NCBI GenBank assembly: GCA_032718565.1
Contig: JAVGVS010000164.1
Location: forward strand, 1-64,000
DNA from: Distichodus sexfasciatus
Taxonomy: Eukaryota > Chordata > Actinopteri > Characiformes > Distichodontidae
Direction of reading: 5' to 3'
DNA length: 64,000 nt
Every line of letters starts with the position of its first letter. Within the stretch, counting starts at the first letter, position 1. The translations under genes were made by a program, and so were the position numbers. Positions 45,511-56,064 of the stretch are shown here, piece after piece. The notes beneath the pieces were generated by a model. It was not told the origin of the DNA, made no database searches, and saw only the letters and a program-made list of their open reading frames with translations.

Positions 45511-46255
45511 ACATAGATCTAAGTGTGTTCTTGATTATATATCAAACCAGTTCAATCCAAAATGTAGACAAACCTCCTCCCTTCCTCTCAAGCTTTTGAG
45601 CATGTGCTTCTGTTTTGTATTAGGTCCATTTAATCCATTTTCACTCATTTTATTCATTTTTCTGACTTATTTCTGCCGTTCTTAATAGGTTTTAGATGCT
45701 ATTTCAATCTCTGTTTCTAAATATATCAAACAAAAGAATATTTTCATATAGGTTAATTCCGGGTGACTCTGACTTTATGTTCAGTTTGCTGAGGTCATGA
45801 TTCACACACCCGCTGAGTCACCAAAATCTACCAATTTTGAGCCCAGAAAGTGGGAACAGATATTAGCAACCTCGGGTCGTTGTTTCACTTGAGCCTAATT
45901 TGCCACGTCCTGCAGCCATTAGCAGAAGAGCTGGAGTTTGGTGGAGCTGCTTGATTGGAGCACAGCTCGGTACTGCTGCACTTTTAATTAAAGGAGCAGA
46001 GTGAGGGAGTGGAGCAGGGGGCTGTAATTGGCCCTGGAGGCGCTGTGGGCTTTGATGGAGACTCACTTCTGTAAGCCATCTCTTACTGTGCTTCTTTAGC
46101 AAAGCCTGCTGCAGGAACTCACAAACACCACCACACCAGCACTCTCACTTCAACTCGAAAAGAGAAATGGAGCTCTGGTCGGTGCTCATGTCGGGAGGAA
46201 AGTGTGGTCAGACTGATTAAAGATTCTTTATTTATCACATGTATAATGTAGAAAA
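45511..46255. other. Unassigned intron sequence
   Basis: 45870-46110 is repeat-poor with GCCTAATTTGCCACGTCCTG and CTTTTAATTAAAGGAGCAG, a weak CNE candidate. No gene. Confidence 0.3.
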
Positions 46256-46405
46256 GTCAAAGTAAACTTTGTCATCTTGTACAGATATACAGAGAGACGA
46301 GAAGACGTGGCTCCAGTTTACACAGTGCAACAAGAAATAGAGAACGAAGAACAGATAGGGCACATGGAATAAACAATATATAAATAGGACACAATATGTA
46401 CATTT
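46256..46405 (-). mobile_element. LINE-type 3' end with GTCAAAG tail
   Basis: Third copy of the family at 24877-25055: GTCAAAGTAAACTTTGTCAT, ACAGATATACAGAGAGACGA, GAAGACGTGGCTCCAGTTTA, CACAGTGCAACAAGAAATAG. Confidence 0.7.
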
Positions 46406-46602
46406 CGAAGGATCTTGCATAGTGAATGCACCCTGATTCATTCCTACAACTTTGCAGATTAAACAGAAGTTGATAAATAGATTTAATGTTAATGTTACAA
46501 GAAACTCAATTTAAATATATAGAAATGTGTTTCCTAAAGTGGACATTGACACTACAAACAGTAACTGTACACATGCATTTACGTGATAACTATGGACCAG
46601 GG

Positions 46603-46801
46603 CATTTGGTAGCGTAACAGCTAGGGAGTGTAAGTCTTGGACCGGTAAAGGTACCACTGAGGTACTCATGAGCAGGGTACCATCCCCAAGCACTGCTCCC
46701 CGGGTGCTGATCATGTCAGCTGTCCACTGCTGCTTCACGGATGGGTGAAATGCAGAGCTCACATGTGGTTGTGGTGCGTTCACAATGCCTAATAATCACT
46801 C
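46603..46801 (+). mobile_element. SINE family A
   Basis: TTTGGTAGCGTAACAGCTAG head, GGTAAAGGTACCACTGAGGT, CCATCCCCAAGCACTGCTCC, ATGTGGTTGTGGTGCGTTCA. The B-box part is deleted. Confidence 0.8.
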
Positions 46802-48639
46802 GAATTATGTGAAGGCTTTAGAAATTATAGGATCAACAAACAGAAGGAAATGTTATAAGAAACTAAATTTAAAAAATACATTCATTCAAAACTTCTTCAT
46901 CCTAATTAGAGTAGCAGGTTAAAGTATAAAGAAAATATGTGGAAAAATATGTCCCTTAAAATAGACTTTTATACTGTAACCAGCAACTGTACGTATGCAT
47001 ATTTATGGGATTATTATGTATGGTGGAGTACAGCATGGCTTTTTGTCGCATAATGGATATAACGTATTTCTGTGATAAACAGCAGGTGTCAGAGAGGAGG
47101 AGTTCGTGAGTCAGTCTGTGTTGTTAAGTAAGTTCACTTTCTGGGTACTTAGAGCTGTAATTTTACTCATTTTATTTATTGTAACTCCATACAGCACACT
47201 TATTCAAAATGCAACTCAAGCTGATTATGCGGCTTCAAAGTAGGGAAGAGATTTGTACATCATTATGGCTGAAATCAGGAGCGTATCAGAGTGTTGAGCA
47301 TCTTATTCCACTTCACTAGCTGCTACTGTTTACTTCCCACGGTGGAGACACCCTGCAGGAGAAGGAGATATCACACCAGAGCTCACAGCAAACTTTGAGT
47401 CCATCTGAATCAGGACTGAGAGGATTTTGGGTTTGGGCCAGTTGAGTTTTGGTGAAACTTCAAACTACAACGTTATGGATCCCAGCATCACCGCCTTTCA
47501 CAGGGATCTCACCCTGCATCTGATAGGATTAGAGCTGCAGATATCCGCTCTTATAAAAGTCCAGCACACAGACTCACGCCCGCGCATGGCGTCCGCCGCT
47601 CCGAGCCCCGGGTGTGTTGAGAGGAAGATTGTAGGTCGCATCTCTGTGCGGTCGCGCTGATTAGCCGGTTAGCGCGGCGGCTGCTGTTACTAATGGGGGT
47701 TGCGGCGCGGGTCTCCATGATTCCCATACCTCCACCAGGTTCCCTGCCCACATGCACGTACACTCACTTTACCTCTCCTTCTCACACACTCACGCTCTCT
47801 AGGGCCTCCCGGGGTTTTCAGAGAAGGAGGAGGAGGATGTGCTCTTTCACTCAGCCTTCATCCCTCTTCAGATTCGCACTGGTCTTTGTAGAGCCTTTCG
47901 TTTCGTGCCAGTCGCAACACAAAGCGTCGAAGATGAGCCTGAACGCGTTTTTACCGCCATCTCGCCAGCAGCTCGGCGTGAACTCTGACCTCTTAATCAC
48001 CGCTAAATGCTGTCGGAGGCCTATGGCGAAATCCGGGCTAGAGCCAGTCTGGGAAAAGTCTCGGCGCGAGGGGGAGATAATGGGCTTTAGCCGGAAATGT
48101 GCTGAGGCGTCTCTCTCTCTCCCTCCCTCGTTGTGCTGGGGGAAAAGAAGCTTTAAGTCTTTCCATGGCGAACGTTTTTGCAAGGTTCCTGAGAACCGCG
48201 GGGAAGAGGGGAAAAAAGAGGAAACTTGTGAGAAATTAAGCTCCAACTTAATTCCCTCCTCCTTATTTGTTTGTCCTCCTCCTCGGTAATTTAGCATCGT
48301 TGTAAGGAGTCGTGCAGGCAGATCTGAGGACAGGAGGAGGGGGAACTGATTTAGGAACATCTCAATGCCTCAATGATGGTGCTGGAGCTTGTGGGTGCTG
48401 AGTTGAGGTGCAGCATGGGGTGGTGGTGCAAGGTCTTAGAGACTGAAACCCTGTACTGATGATCTTGACATTGGCGTTTTTTAACCCAGGAACCTCCTAA
48501 AAATAGTCGCACAAGTGAATAATAGGCTGAAAATGGACCAATAATTTCACAGTTCTACCCAGCAACTATCTGTCTGAGCTTCTGAAATCAAGAAAACACT
48601 TCAGGACTATTATGACCAAAAAAGAGACCCATCTATTAT
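46802..48639. other. Unassigned intron sequence
   Basis: 46857-47020 loosely repeats 46496-46595 (AAGAAACT...AATTTAAA...GTAACTGTAC). 47580-48300 is GC-rich, CpG-containing and repeat-poor, with two long open frames on opposite strands but no domain; possibly regulatory. Confidence 0.3.
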
Positions 48640-48695
48640 AGCGACAGTCTCCGAGCAGCAACCTGGGGTTAAAGGTGTTGCTCAGGGACCCAGTT
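48640..48695 (-). mobile_element. V-SINE-like fragment, family B
   Basis: AGCGACAGTCTCCGAGCAGC, AACCTGGGGTTAAAGGTGTT, GCTCAGGGACCCAG in reverse orientation. Confidence 0.55.
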
Positions 48696-49540
48696 AGAGT
48701 TTTTGTCAAGACCACCTAAACCGAGACCATGACCTGACCCAGACCAGGGTGTGTCAAGACCAAGACAAGACCAAGACTCTAAAGAGCAGAGACCGAGATG
48801 AGACCAAGATCAGGGTGGGGCAAGACAGAGTCGAGACCGAGACCGAACCAATGCATGTTTTACACCACATGACAAATAGAGTAAGTGAAACATGCAGCCC
48901 TCAAAAAGAGCTGAACAAAGAAAACAACATACACTAAGCAACATTAAAGATGTTTATTCAATATTTCTCTCGTACATATCTATAATGAGGAAATCACTTC
49001 ACTGGAAGCAGTTATCAACACTGATCACATCACATGTTAAACTCAACAAACCACAGTAACCACTCCTCAAGACCAAACTCACCAACAAAGATAAGGGGGT
49101 AGCTGCTGAACACCACACAACATGGCCTGAAACACCAGATCACCGGAAATCACTTCATCCAGTATCCAGGTTACATTTTAGAAACATGAGAGATGCAACA
49201 CTCTGCAGCCTAAACATGCACGATGGGGTCTCATTACAATGCCCCCTCTGCTAAACACCCTCTCCACTGGTGCTGAGGATAGAGACTGACAACACAATCA
49301 CGACTTCACCTGTGTTCATGTGCACACCTGTGTGTGTGAAGGGACAGGGCAGGTAACTGCGGTCGGCCGTAACATCACCGGTTGCACTTGAAGTGAGAAG
49401 TTATCCAGTCTGACAGTAAACAGTTCGTCAACAGTAATACAGAGTTGTGGTCTCAGTTGCTCTTAAAATGTAATCCTGAGCCATCTTTGTCCAAGTCCAA
49501 GACAAGAACGAGACCTTCAAAAAAACCAGTGTTACACTAG
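48696..49540. repeat. Dispersed repeat rich in GACCAAGAC units
   Basis: GTCAAGACCACCTAAACCGA, GACCATGACCTGACCC, CAAGACCAAGACAAGACCAA at the left and GTCCAAGTCCAAGACAAGA with ACGAGACCTTCAAAAAAACC at the right. Recognisable as a common fish non-autonomous DNA element with self-similar GACCAAGAC termini. Exact edges uncertain. Confidence 0.6.
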
Positions 49541-51139
49541 ACTACACCAGACCCAGTGATGCTAGTGGTAACTTAGTCAGTTGTTAAATTCTGATTTTAA
49601 AAAAATTTTTTAATTAATATTTTAAATATTTAATTCATTTTTATCAACTTAGGCAATATTTTACTACATGTATTTGTGTAACTACATAAGTGAGAAATCT
49701 TATGTTAATACCATTTCTATTTTTTTAAACTTTTAATCTTTACAGTCTTAGCCCCAACTACCAAAGCAAATTCTTGCTGAGACTGTTCTTGCCGATAAAC
49801 TTCTGCCTTTGGGTCTGACTGGGAGCTGACAGGCGTGAGGTCGGTGCTGTGTCCGGTGAGGCGCTGGACGTGTTGTGTTTGTCTGGTCAGCGAGGGCGAG
49901 CCGGGGGGCAGGAGGGCAGATGGGTGACTGATTGAGTGAGAGGAGAGCTGGCGGTGAACCGTTCATCCGTCTAGCCCACATCAACCCCCGTTCTCCCACC
50001 CGGACCCCCACCAGCCGGCCGCCTCTAAAGTGCTCCGCTCATTTGTGCAGCACGAGAGCTCGGCCTAAACAGGAACACGGCCGTGTCCAAATCGATAACC
50101 CGCTCGCCCGCCCCCCGCGAGGCGCATTACCTAGGCCGGATCGAGAGAGGCTCGACCGCGACTCCCCCACGACTCCTCCATCACGCCACACCGCCCTCCT
50201 CCCCAAACTCCTGATCATCCTGCCCGTGTTTTCCTGCCGCCGCCGCCGCACTGCCAACAGCTTTCATTAAGACTTCATCCATTTCCAGCTCGGCCCCTTT
50301 CAGCCCTGCCAGGAGAACAGAGGCGCGCTCGTCCCCAAATCCGCTCACATTTATCAGGGATGATGCCCCGGTCGATACATGAATATTCACTCACCTGGCA
50401 GCTCAGGTTGCATGCTGGGTTTTTTTTATTGGCACACCTGCTGGAGCTGGATGAGAGACATAAGGCTTCCTCAATCACCACAATCACCTCCAGATGCAGC
50501 GAGACATTTATGACGTCCGGCTCCCGAAAACCACAGCCAAGCGACTGGCCTGCTCTCAGCCCAGATCTCCACAGCTCTCTCTGTCTCTCAGATCAGAGCG
50601 TCGTCTAATTGATCCCGTTTGTTTTACAGGTTTGATTCTCGATGCTATTAGCTACTCTCTAATTTAGAGAGGGTTTGAAATACACTCACCCTCTCCCCTG
50701 CCAGCTTTCCACAGGATGCAGTAGTATCGATAAAACATTTAACAAAGCCTTATACCTCAACACATGTTTGGCAATAAAACTGTACGGCTTCACAAATCTC
50801 GCCGCATGCCGATTTTAGGAGGCTGGCCGCTGCTTTACAACTTGTTGTTGGAAATTGATTAGCCTGAATCTCTCCAGTTGTTTTGAATTTCCTGCATTAA
50901 AAATATCTTGTTTGAGATAAACCTGGGATGGACTTTTCAAATGTGTACCTAATTGAAGGAGATTTTATTTATGCATTATACCCATCATGTAGATATCTTT
51001 TTCCCAGTTACAAAAAAATTAATGTAAATTAATCTGTAATGTCCCATAATTGACAAGATGTTCGTGCCTTGTTGCATGTTGACTTACTTGGAACATTTTA
51101 TTCTGGTGAACTTTTCATTTCCATGTGGATACCGTTTGG
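49541..51139. other. Repeat-poor intron block, CNE candidates
   Basis: 49600-49740 is AT-rich. 49790-50350 is GC-rich. 50350-50960 is the best candidate: GATACATGAATATTCACTCA, an E-box series (CACCTGG, CAGGTTG, CACCTGC), TCGATAAAACATTTAACAAA, GAAATTGATTAGCCTGAATC. No gene. Confidence 0.35.
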
Positions 51140-51420
51140 GGTGTAAATGGTCATTCATTTATTCATCATCTGAACCGCTTAATCCCAACCGCGGTTGCAA
51201 GGACCGGAGCCTATCGTAGGAACTACAGACACAAGGCGGAACCAACACACCGCAGGACACACACAGACACACTCACACAATCACACTCACACTTTACGGG
51301 GCCAGTTTAGAGACACTAATTAACCTATATTGCATGCCTTCTGACCGTGGGAGGAAACCGGAGCACCCACAGGAGCCACGCGAACACGGAGAGAGCATGG
51401 AAACTCCACACAGAAAGACC
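51140..51420 (-). repeat. Dispersed repeat family F, longest copy
   Basis: CATCATCTGAACCGCTTAAT, GGTTGCAAGGACCGGAGCC, ATTGCATGCCTTCTGACCGT, GGGAGGAAACCGGAGCACCC, GGAGAGAGCATGGAAACTCC. A well-known fish interspersed repeat in reverse; 51250-51300 is a CACA-rich expansion. Confidence 0.8.
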
Positions 51421-51424
51421 CTTT

Positions 51425-51515
51425 GGGGTTTTAGGTTGTGGGTTCAGGTCCTACCACCCCTGAGTCCCTGAGCAAGACCCTTAACCCCAAGCTGCTCTGG
51501 GGGGCACTGACGCCT
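51425..51515 (+). mobile_element. V-SINE-like fragment, family B
   Basis: TAGGTTGTGGGTTCAGGTCC, CCTGAGTCCCTGAGCAAGAC, CCTTAACCCCAAGCTGCTCT; tail absent. Confidence 0.75.
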
Positions 51516-51965
51516 GCAGTTTTGAAATTGGTTTGTAAGTGGGTACTGCTCTCAGATCAGCCTGGTCTCTCTGAGTCTGTGTAATGAACAGTGTCAGACG
51601 CGTTGATGCAGGTCTGTGTACTGCTCTCAGATGAGTTGCTCCAGGCCTGCTTCTGTCTGGAATCTTTTTCCAGTGGAAGTGACATGGTGCAGCTTCATCA
51701 TGAGTCTCCTGTCTGCCTCAAGTCTGAAGTGCACTTTGAGTGTTTCTGGTAGACATCGTGGCTCGAGGCTGTTGGTGAGGAGCTGGTTAATTCATTTCCA
51801 CATGCCACTGGCACTCGACGTTGGCCTTAGGGCAGTCGCCTGCCAACACTGTTTCCTCCCTCTGAGTCTCTAGTGCCCTGTCACTCAGATTCCCACACTC
51901 ACTTATCACGGATCAAACCATAACCCTGAACAAGGCAGTGATCTAGTGGAAAGACATTCGTCTTC
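51516..51965. other. Unassigned intron sequence
   Basis: GACTGCTCTCAGATGAGT-like segments occur twice (51547 and 51620). No gene. Confidence 0.3.
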
Positions 51966-52185
51966 AGTCTAAGAGTGAAAGTGTCATTGTGAACACAGCA
52001 CAGCACACAGTGCACCACAACCATGTGAGCTCTGCATTTTACCCATCCTTTGAGGAGCAGTGGGCAGCTGACTTGGGCAGCCCCCGGTAAGCAGTGCATG
52101 GGGATGGCACCTTGCTCATGAGTACCTCAGTGGTACCTTTACCGGTCCAGGATTCAAACTGGGAACTTTCCAGTCGCTGGGCGAA
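51966..52185 (-). mobile_element. SINE family A
   Basis: GAGTGAAAGTGTCATTGTGA, GCACACAGTGCACCACAACC, TTACCGGTCCAGGATTCAAA. The head past the B box is replaced by a family B tail at 52195-52258 (TGCTGATGCTCTTATCCAGA in reverse). Confidence 0.8.
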
Positions 52186-52264
52186 CACCACATTTGCTGA
52201 TGCTCTTATCCAGAGTGATTTCCACATCCATATCACTGAGACAGTCTCCTTAAAATAACTCACT

Positions 52265-52672
52265 TCTCTTCCTCCCTTCTCTTCCTCTTCGTCCTCCTCC
52301 CATTCCTCCTGCTCATATTGCTCCTCCTCCTCTTACTCTTTCTGCTCCTGCTCCTGCTCCTCCTCCTCTTCATGGTCCTCTTCCTGCTCCCCCTCCCTTG
52401 CTCCTTCTGCTCCTACTCCTCCTTCTCATGCTGCTCCTCCTCTTACTTTTTCTGCTCCATCTCTTACTTGTCTTTTTGCCCCTGCTTTGGTTCTTCCTCC
52501 TCTTTATCATCATGCTCCTCCTCCTGCTGCTCCTCCTGCTCCTCCTCCTGACCCTTTGTGCTCCTCCTCCTGCTGCTCCTCCTGCTCCTCCTCCTGCTCC
52601 TCCTCCTGACCCTTTGTGCTCCTCCTCCTGCTCCTCCTCCTGCTGCTCCTCCTGCTCCTCCTCCTCTGTGCT
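52265..52672. repeat. CTCCTC-rich polypyrimidine tract upstream of exon b
   Basis: About 400 bp almost free of purines other than G in TGCT units. 52517-52560 and 52561-52620 are tandem copies ending in CCTGACCCTTTGTG. It merges with the splice-acceptor pyrimidine tract (CTCTGTGCTGCAG). The antisense is a Glu/Arg-rich frame and the sense a poly-Leu frame; neither is a gene. Confidence 0.95.
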
Positions 52673-52676
52673 GCAG

Positions 52677-52923
52677 GTTGCGAGAGCGGCTACTGGGGTC
52701 CTCACTGCAGTAACCGCTGCCAGTGCCAGAACGGGGCTCTGTGTAACCCCATCACCGGGGCCTGCGTCTGCACTGACGGCTACCAGGGCTGGCGCTGTGA
52801 GGACCACTGCGAACCTGGATACTATGGCAAGGGCTGCCAGCTGCAGTGCCAGTGCCTCAACGGCGCCACCTGCCACCACGAGACTGGCGAGTGCATCTGT
52901 GCTCCGGGATACATGGGAGCTGT
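52677..52923 (+). CDS. megf10/megf11: MEGF10/MEGF11-type receptor, exon b (two laminin-EGF repeats)
   Basis: A 247-bp exon entered in phase 1 (the G from exon a plus GT makes Gly) and left in phase 2. It encodes two laminin-type EGF repeats. The first runs from GCESGYWGPHC through SNRCQCQNGALCNPITGAC to GWRC. The second runs from EDHCEPGYYGKGC through CQCLNGATCHHETGEC to APGYMGAV. The CQNGALCNPITGACVC signature is near-identical across MEGF10/MEGF11 proteins and makes the family assignment firm. In these receptors the EGF array mediates homotypic adhesion and binding of bridging ligands such as C1q. The donor is GTGAGTA, used in preference to the GTGTGA two bases upstream because only this choice keeps frame with exon c. 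The acceptor is CTGCAG after a very long CT tract. Confidence 0.95.
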
Positions 52924-53733
52924 GTGAGTATACTGGACATGGTTTATGCACACACATTGTTTGCGTTTGTGTTTATGGTATTTTTGAAATGAGAAACAAA
53001 ACGCACAAGTTGAAGAAGGTAGACTGCTCCTTTAATCATCAAACACACTCACACTGGAACCAGCTGCTGTAAATCTACTGTCACATCAGTTTGCTGTGTC
53101 ATTAAAATATGCAGAAAATAAATGTTAAATAAGAAGTTCTACTTTTTAATTTTTGCCAAATTGATTTGTGCAAAAAATATTGCTTTTGAAAAATGCAAAA
53201 AATATTTGCAGTAGCTTTGCATGAGAAATAATGACAGCATTACTGTAAATATCAATTACTTTACCACGGCATAATGTAGTTTGTAGTCACAGTATTGTAA
53301 TGGAAATATCAAATGCAGTGCGCGTTCTGTCAAAATACTGCTGCCAGAGTAACACTGCACGTTTACAGTGACATTTTTATAGTACATTTGTTGTTATGAC
53401 TTTTATTTGACGTTTCTCCAGATATGTTTCTGTGTCTTGATTACAAGCACAGTCTCCCTCAAGCAACTCTGTGTTAAGGTTCTCGTTCAGGGCCCAGTGG
53501 TGGTAGTACTGGTGTTACGGTAGAGCTGGATTTGAACCTACAACCTCTTGGAGCGTAGATGATCTCCTGCCACCACAACTCCACCCCCCCTTTTTAAATA
53601 AAGACAAAGCAGCTGTGAATGACGTGTGTTTCTTGTTTCATATAAAAATGGCTCTTGAAGTGTCACGTTTCATGCTGCAACTCAGTGCAATGTGAGTGAG
53701 AGTGTGAGCTGCTCTTTGTTGTTGCCGTGGCAG
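52924..53733 (+). other. Intron b-c (810 bp)
   Basis: Phase 2, GTGAGT...GGCAG. Contains a reversed family B SINE at 53440-53590 and otherwise AT-rich sequence. Confidence 0.9.
53440..53590 (-). mobile_element. V-SINE-like SINE, family B
   Basis: In reverse: AGCACAGTCTCCCTCAAGCA, GGGCCCAGTGGTGGTAGTAC, GCTGGATTTGAACCTACAAC, CTCCTGCCACCACAACTCC. Confidence 0.75.
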
Positions 53734-53854
53734 CTGTGGAGAGCGATGTCCCTCGGGCAGTCACGGCCCCCAGTGCGAGCAGCGGTGCCCCTGCCAGAAC
53801 GGAGGAACCTGCCACCACATCAGCGGAGAGTGCTCCTGCCCCGCCGGCTGGACC
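53734..53854 (+). CDS. megf10/megf11: MEGF10/MEGF11-type receptor, exon c (one EGF repeat)
   Basis: A 121-bp exon, phase 2 in (GT from exon b plus C makes Val) and phase 0 out. It encodes CGERCPSGSHGPQCEQRC, then PCQNGGTCHHISGECSC and PAGWT, one laminin-type EGF repeat. The first Cys completes the preceding repeat from exon b, which confirms the junction. HGPQCEQRCPCQNGG is a family-typical stretch that I associate slightly more with MEGF10. The acceptor is TTGCCGTGGCAG, with a mediocre pyrimidine tract. The donor is GTAAGC, followed within 60 bp by GGGA repeats able to form a G-quadruplex. Confidence 0.95.
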
Positions 53855-54672
53855 GTAAGCACCGAGCGGGGAGAGAGAGGAGACGAGGGAGGCAGGGATG
53901 AAAGAATGACGGGGAGGGAGGGAGGGAGGGGGGGAGGGGAGTGGGGACGATGGGAGAGTGAAGGAGAGGGAAAGGAGGACGGACGGGCGATGAAGGGACA
54001 GATGATGTGACGTGAAGGGAGGGTGGAAGGGAGAAAGGGTAATTAGGGGTCTAAAGGAGGGGTTATGTGAATGGAGAGAGGGGAGGAAGTGTAAAGGAAA
54101 TGTCAGTCTTGAGCAAAGAGGCTGGAAGAAAATAAATGCTTTATGACTGAAAAACAACAAAGGCTGCAAGTTTTGGAGGATTATTATTATATTATATTAT
54201 TAACAGTGACGTTGGTGAGACTGGGAACATGTGGATCATTTCTTTGTTCATTAAAACCAAAACCCAAAAATGATTTACAAAACCGTCACAAAAAGACAAA
54301 TGATCACTTAATTTCTGATTTAATGATTTGTGCTAAAATTTCAAATGAATGTAAAAAATATGCACTCGATACTTCAGTTCATGAATGATGATTGACTGAA
54401 GTGATGTGATCTGGAAGTGACCATTACAAGCATCTGTTTTTGATCCACCGCATGTAACGTCATCTCCACGTCACGCCCTTGTGCCACAAACAACCAGAAT
54501 TAAGAACAAAATAGGAAATAACCTGGTATTGATTTTGGAAATGAGTATTTAAAAAAAGAGAGAATGAATGAATGATAGACAGATTTCTGTTGTTTGTAGA
54601 AATGATTTTATTCTACTTTTTCTGTCTCTCATCCACACACACACTCTTCTCTCCCCCTCTGCCGCATGGTAG
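53855..54672 (+). other. Intron c-d (818 bp), purine-rich 5' half
   Basis: Phase 0, GTAAGC...TGGTAG. 53865-54130 is G/A-rich, the rest AT-rich. The pyrimidine tract before the acceptor is TCTTCTCTCCCCCTCTGCCG. Confidence 0.9.
53911..53940 (+). repeat. (GGGA)n run, G-quadruplex candidate
   Basis: At least four G-triplets separated by single A residues (GGGGAGGGAGGGAGGGAGGG). It lies on the transcript-sense strand 57 bp past the exon c donor. Confidence 0.85.
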
Positions 54673-54809
54673 GGGTCGGTGTGTGCCCAGCCCTGTCCCC
54701 TCGGCAAGTACGGCATCAACTGCAGTAAGGACTGCTCGTGCCGCAACGGGGGACTGTGCGACCATATCACCGGGCAATGCCAGTGCATGGCAGGCTACAC
54801 CGGGCGCAG
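54673..54809 (+). CDS. megf10/megf11: MEGF10/MEGF11-type receptor, exon d (one EGF repeat)
   Basis: A 137-bp exon, phase 0 in and phase 2 out. It encodes GSVCAQPCPLGKYGINC, SKDCSCRNGGLCDHITGQC and QCMAGYTGR, with the last Arg codon split as AG|G. The repeat follows directly on the PAGWT end of exon c to give W-T-G-S-V-C, the canonical join. The VCAQPCP and CDHxTGQCxCxAGY forms are closer to MEGF11 as I recall it. The acceptor is CATGGTAG, preceded by a clear CT tract. The donor AG|GTACGC is non-optimal at +4 to +6. Extracellular part of the receptor. Confidence 0.95.
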
Positions 54810-56064
54810 GTACGCGGGAACGCCATCAAACCCACCTGCACTACTCCGGCGGTCAAATTTACACCTGCATTATTTGCTCTATTCATGACCGCAGCAGCCC
54901 CGAGCCCGAGACATTTGGCTTCATCAAAACTCCTTTGTCCTGCTAATGACGACCCAAACGGCTCCTGCATTTCAACAAAGCCATGATTCCCATGTGGATT
55001 TCTTTTTTTAGTGCCAGTGACTCAACCGCAAAACGTCAAACGCCAAATTACACAGTGGAATGTGAAGTCAAGCATCACTATTCTAATGTGGGTACGAAGG
55101 CCAGGGTTGCTTACTCATTAGCGTACCTTGCCGCTCTTAAGAGAGAGATGTTAATGGCTAAATATATTTTTGGAGTATTTTTTTCCACCGGCTCTGTTTA
55201 TCTTAATCTGATCTCGGCGAGCCTATCGATCTGCCTCCTGCACGGCTCTGTTAGCTTTCTGCACATTAATTACCAGTAATGGAGTTGTATTAGTAGTCAC
55301 TGGAGATGGCTGGCTCTCTTCATTTCGCCGCGACACCCCGAGGCTTTATTAGCCGGCTAAAGCGATTGTCTCGGCGACGAAAACACTTCCAGGACAAGCC
55401 CTTCTTTTTTTTCTCTAATATTTTGCAAAATTGCCCTCATTTATTTGCACTGTGACAGGTGAATTAACCCAGCAGGAATAATCTGAGATTGCGTTAGGAG
55501 CCCCCCACCTCCCTCTCCTCCATCACCTCCCTCTCCTCCGCTCCGCAATAACACCCATCTCTCCCGATACGGCCGCCGCTGTAATTTAAACATGAAACAT
55601 AACTAGTCCATTTTATAATTTAATTGAGCTCTTTATCTGTCTCCTAATGGTTTCTTTGGACACTGCAGATTGATGCTCTGCCAGGATTGTATATTTAACT
55701 TCTTGTAAAAGTCCTCTCTCCTCGAGTCACTTTGCTATTCCACGCAGAGAACGGGCCTCGCTCTAATTGTCTTAGCTGTGCTTAATGACAGCGGCTTCAC
55801 CTTGCTCTCTTTTGGAGGAGGAGGAGGAGGAGGAAGAGGAGGAACAGTCAAGTCAAGCGTTGCAGTAATGTGGAATCGGGTCACAGCGCTGACACACGGC
55901 CCCACCATCGCTTCCCCCCGGCGTAGATGACCGTGTCTCAGCTCGTCTCTCCTTCTAATGGCCTGCTTGTCTTTCTCCCCACGCCGCAGGTGTCTCCAGC
56001 AGGGCAGTGCCCATTTAAAAGTGGAGCTGCTTCATCAGTTCTAACGTGTGACTGATCTGCCCAG
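54810..56064 (+). other. Intron d-e (1.26 kb), repeat-poor, CNE candidate
   Basis: Phase 2, GTACGC...CCCAG. 54880-55790 is free of recognisable repeats and carries TTCTGCACATTAATTACCAG, GGCTTTATTAGCCGGCTAAA, ATAATTTAATTGAGCTCTTT and ATCTGTCTCCTAATGGTTTC. A (GGA)n run lies at 55815-55842. No additional exon is needed by the frame. Confidence 0.6.

Larger units (their letters stand above)
11095..52676 (+). other. 41.6-kb intron between exons a and b
   Basis: Begins GTGAGT and ends CTGCAG. No coding exon consistent with the phase-1/phase-1 junction was found inside it, and the EGF repeats on either side join without loss of a cysteine. It contains most of the repeats and all of the assembly gap in this window. 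A small exon inside the gap cannot be excluded, although family structure does not require one. Confidence 0.85.

Noticed and set aside
47693..48360. 198- and 169-codon frames on opposite strands
   Set aside because: Overlapping frames in GC-rich DNA with no recognisable motif; typical of chance open frames.
52922..52923. Alternative exon b donor GTGTGA
   Set aside because: Would end the exon in phase 0 and break the frame with exon c; GTGAGT two bases later fits phase 2 and consensus.
52370..52957. Glu/Arg-rich minus-strand frame and poly-Leu plus-strand frames
   Set aside because: Translations of the CTCCTC tract; no independent start, splice or homology evidence.
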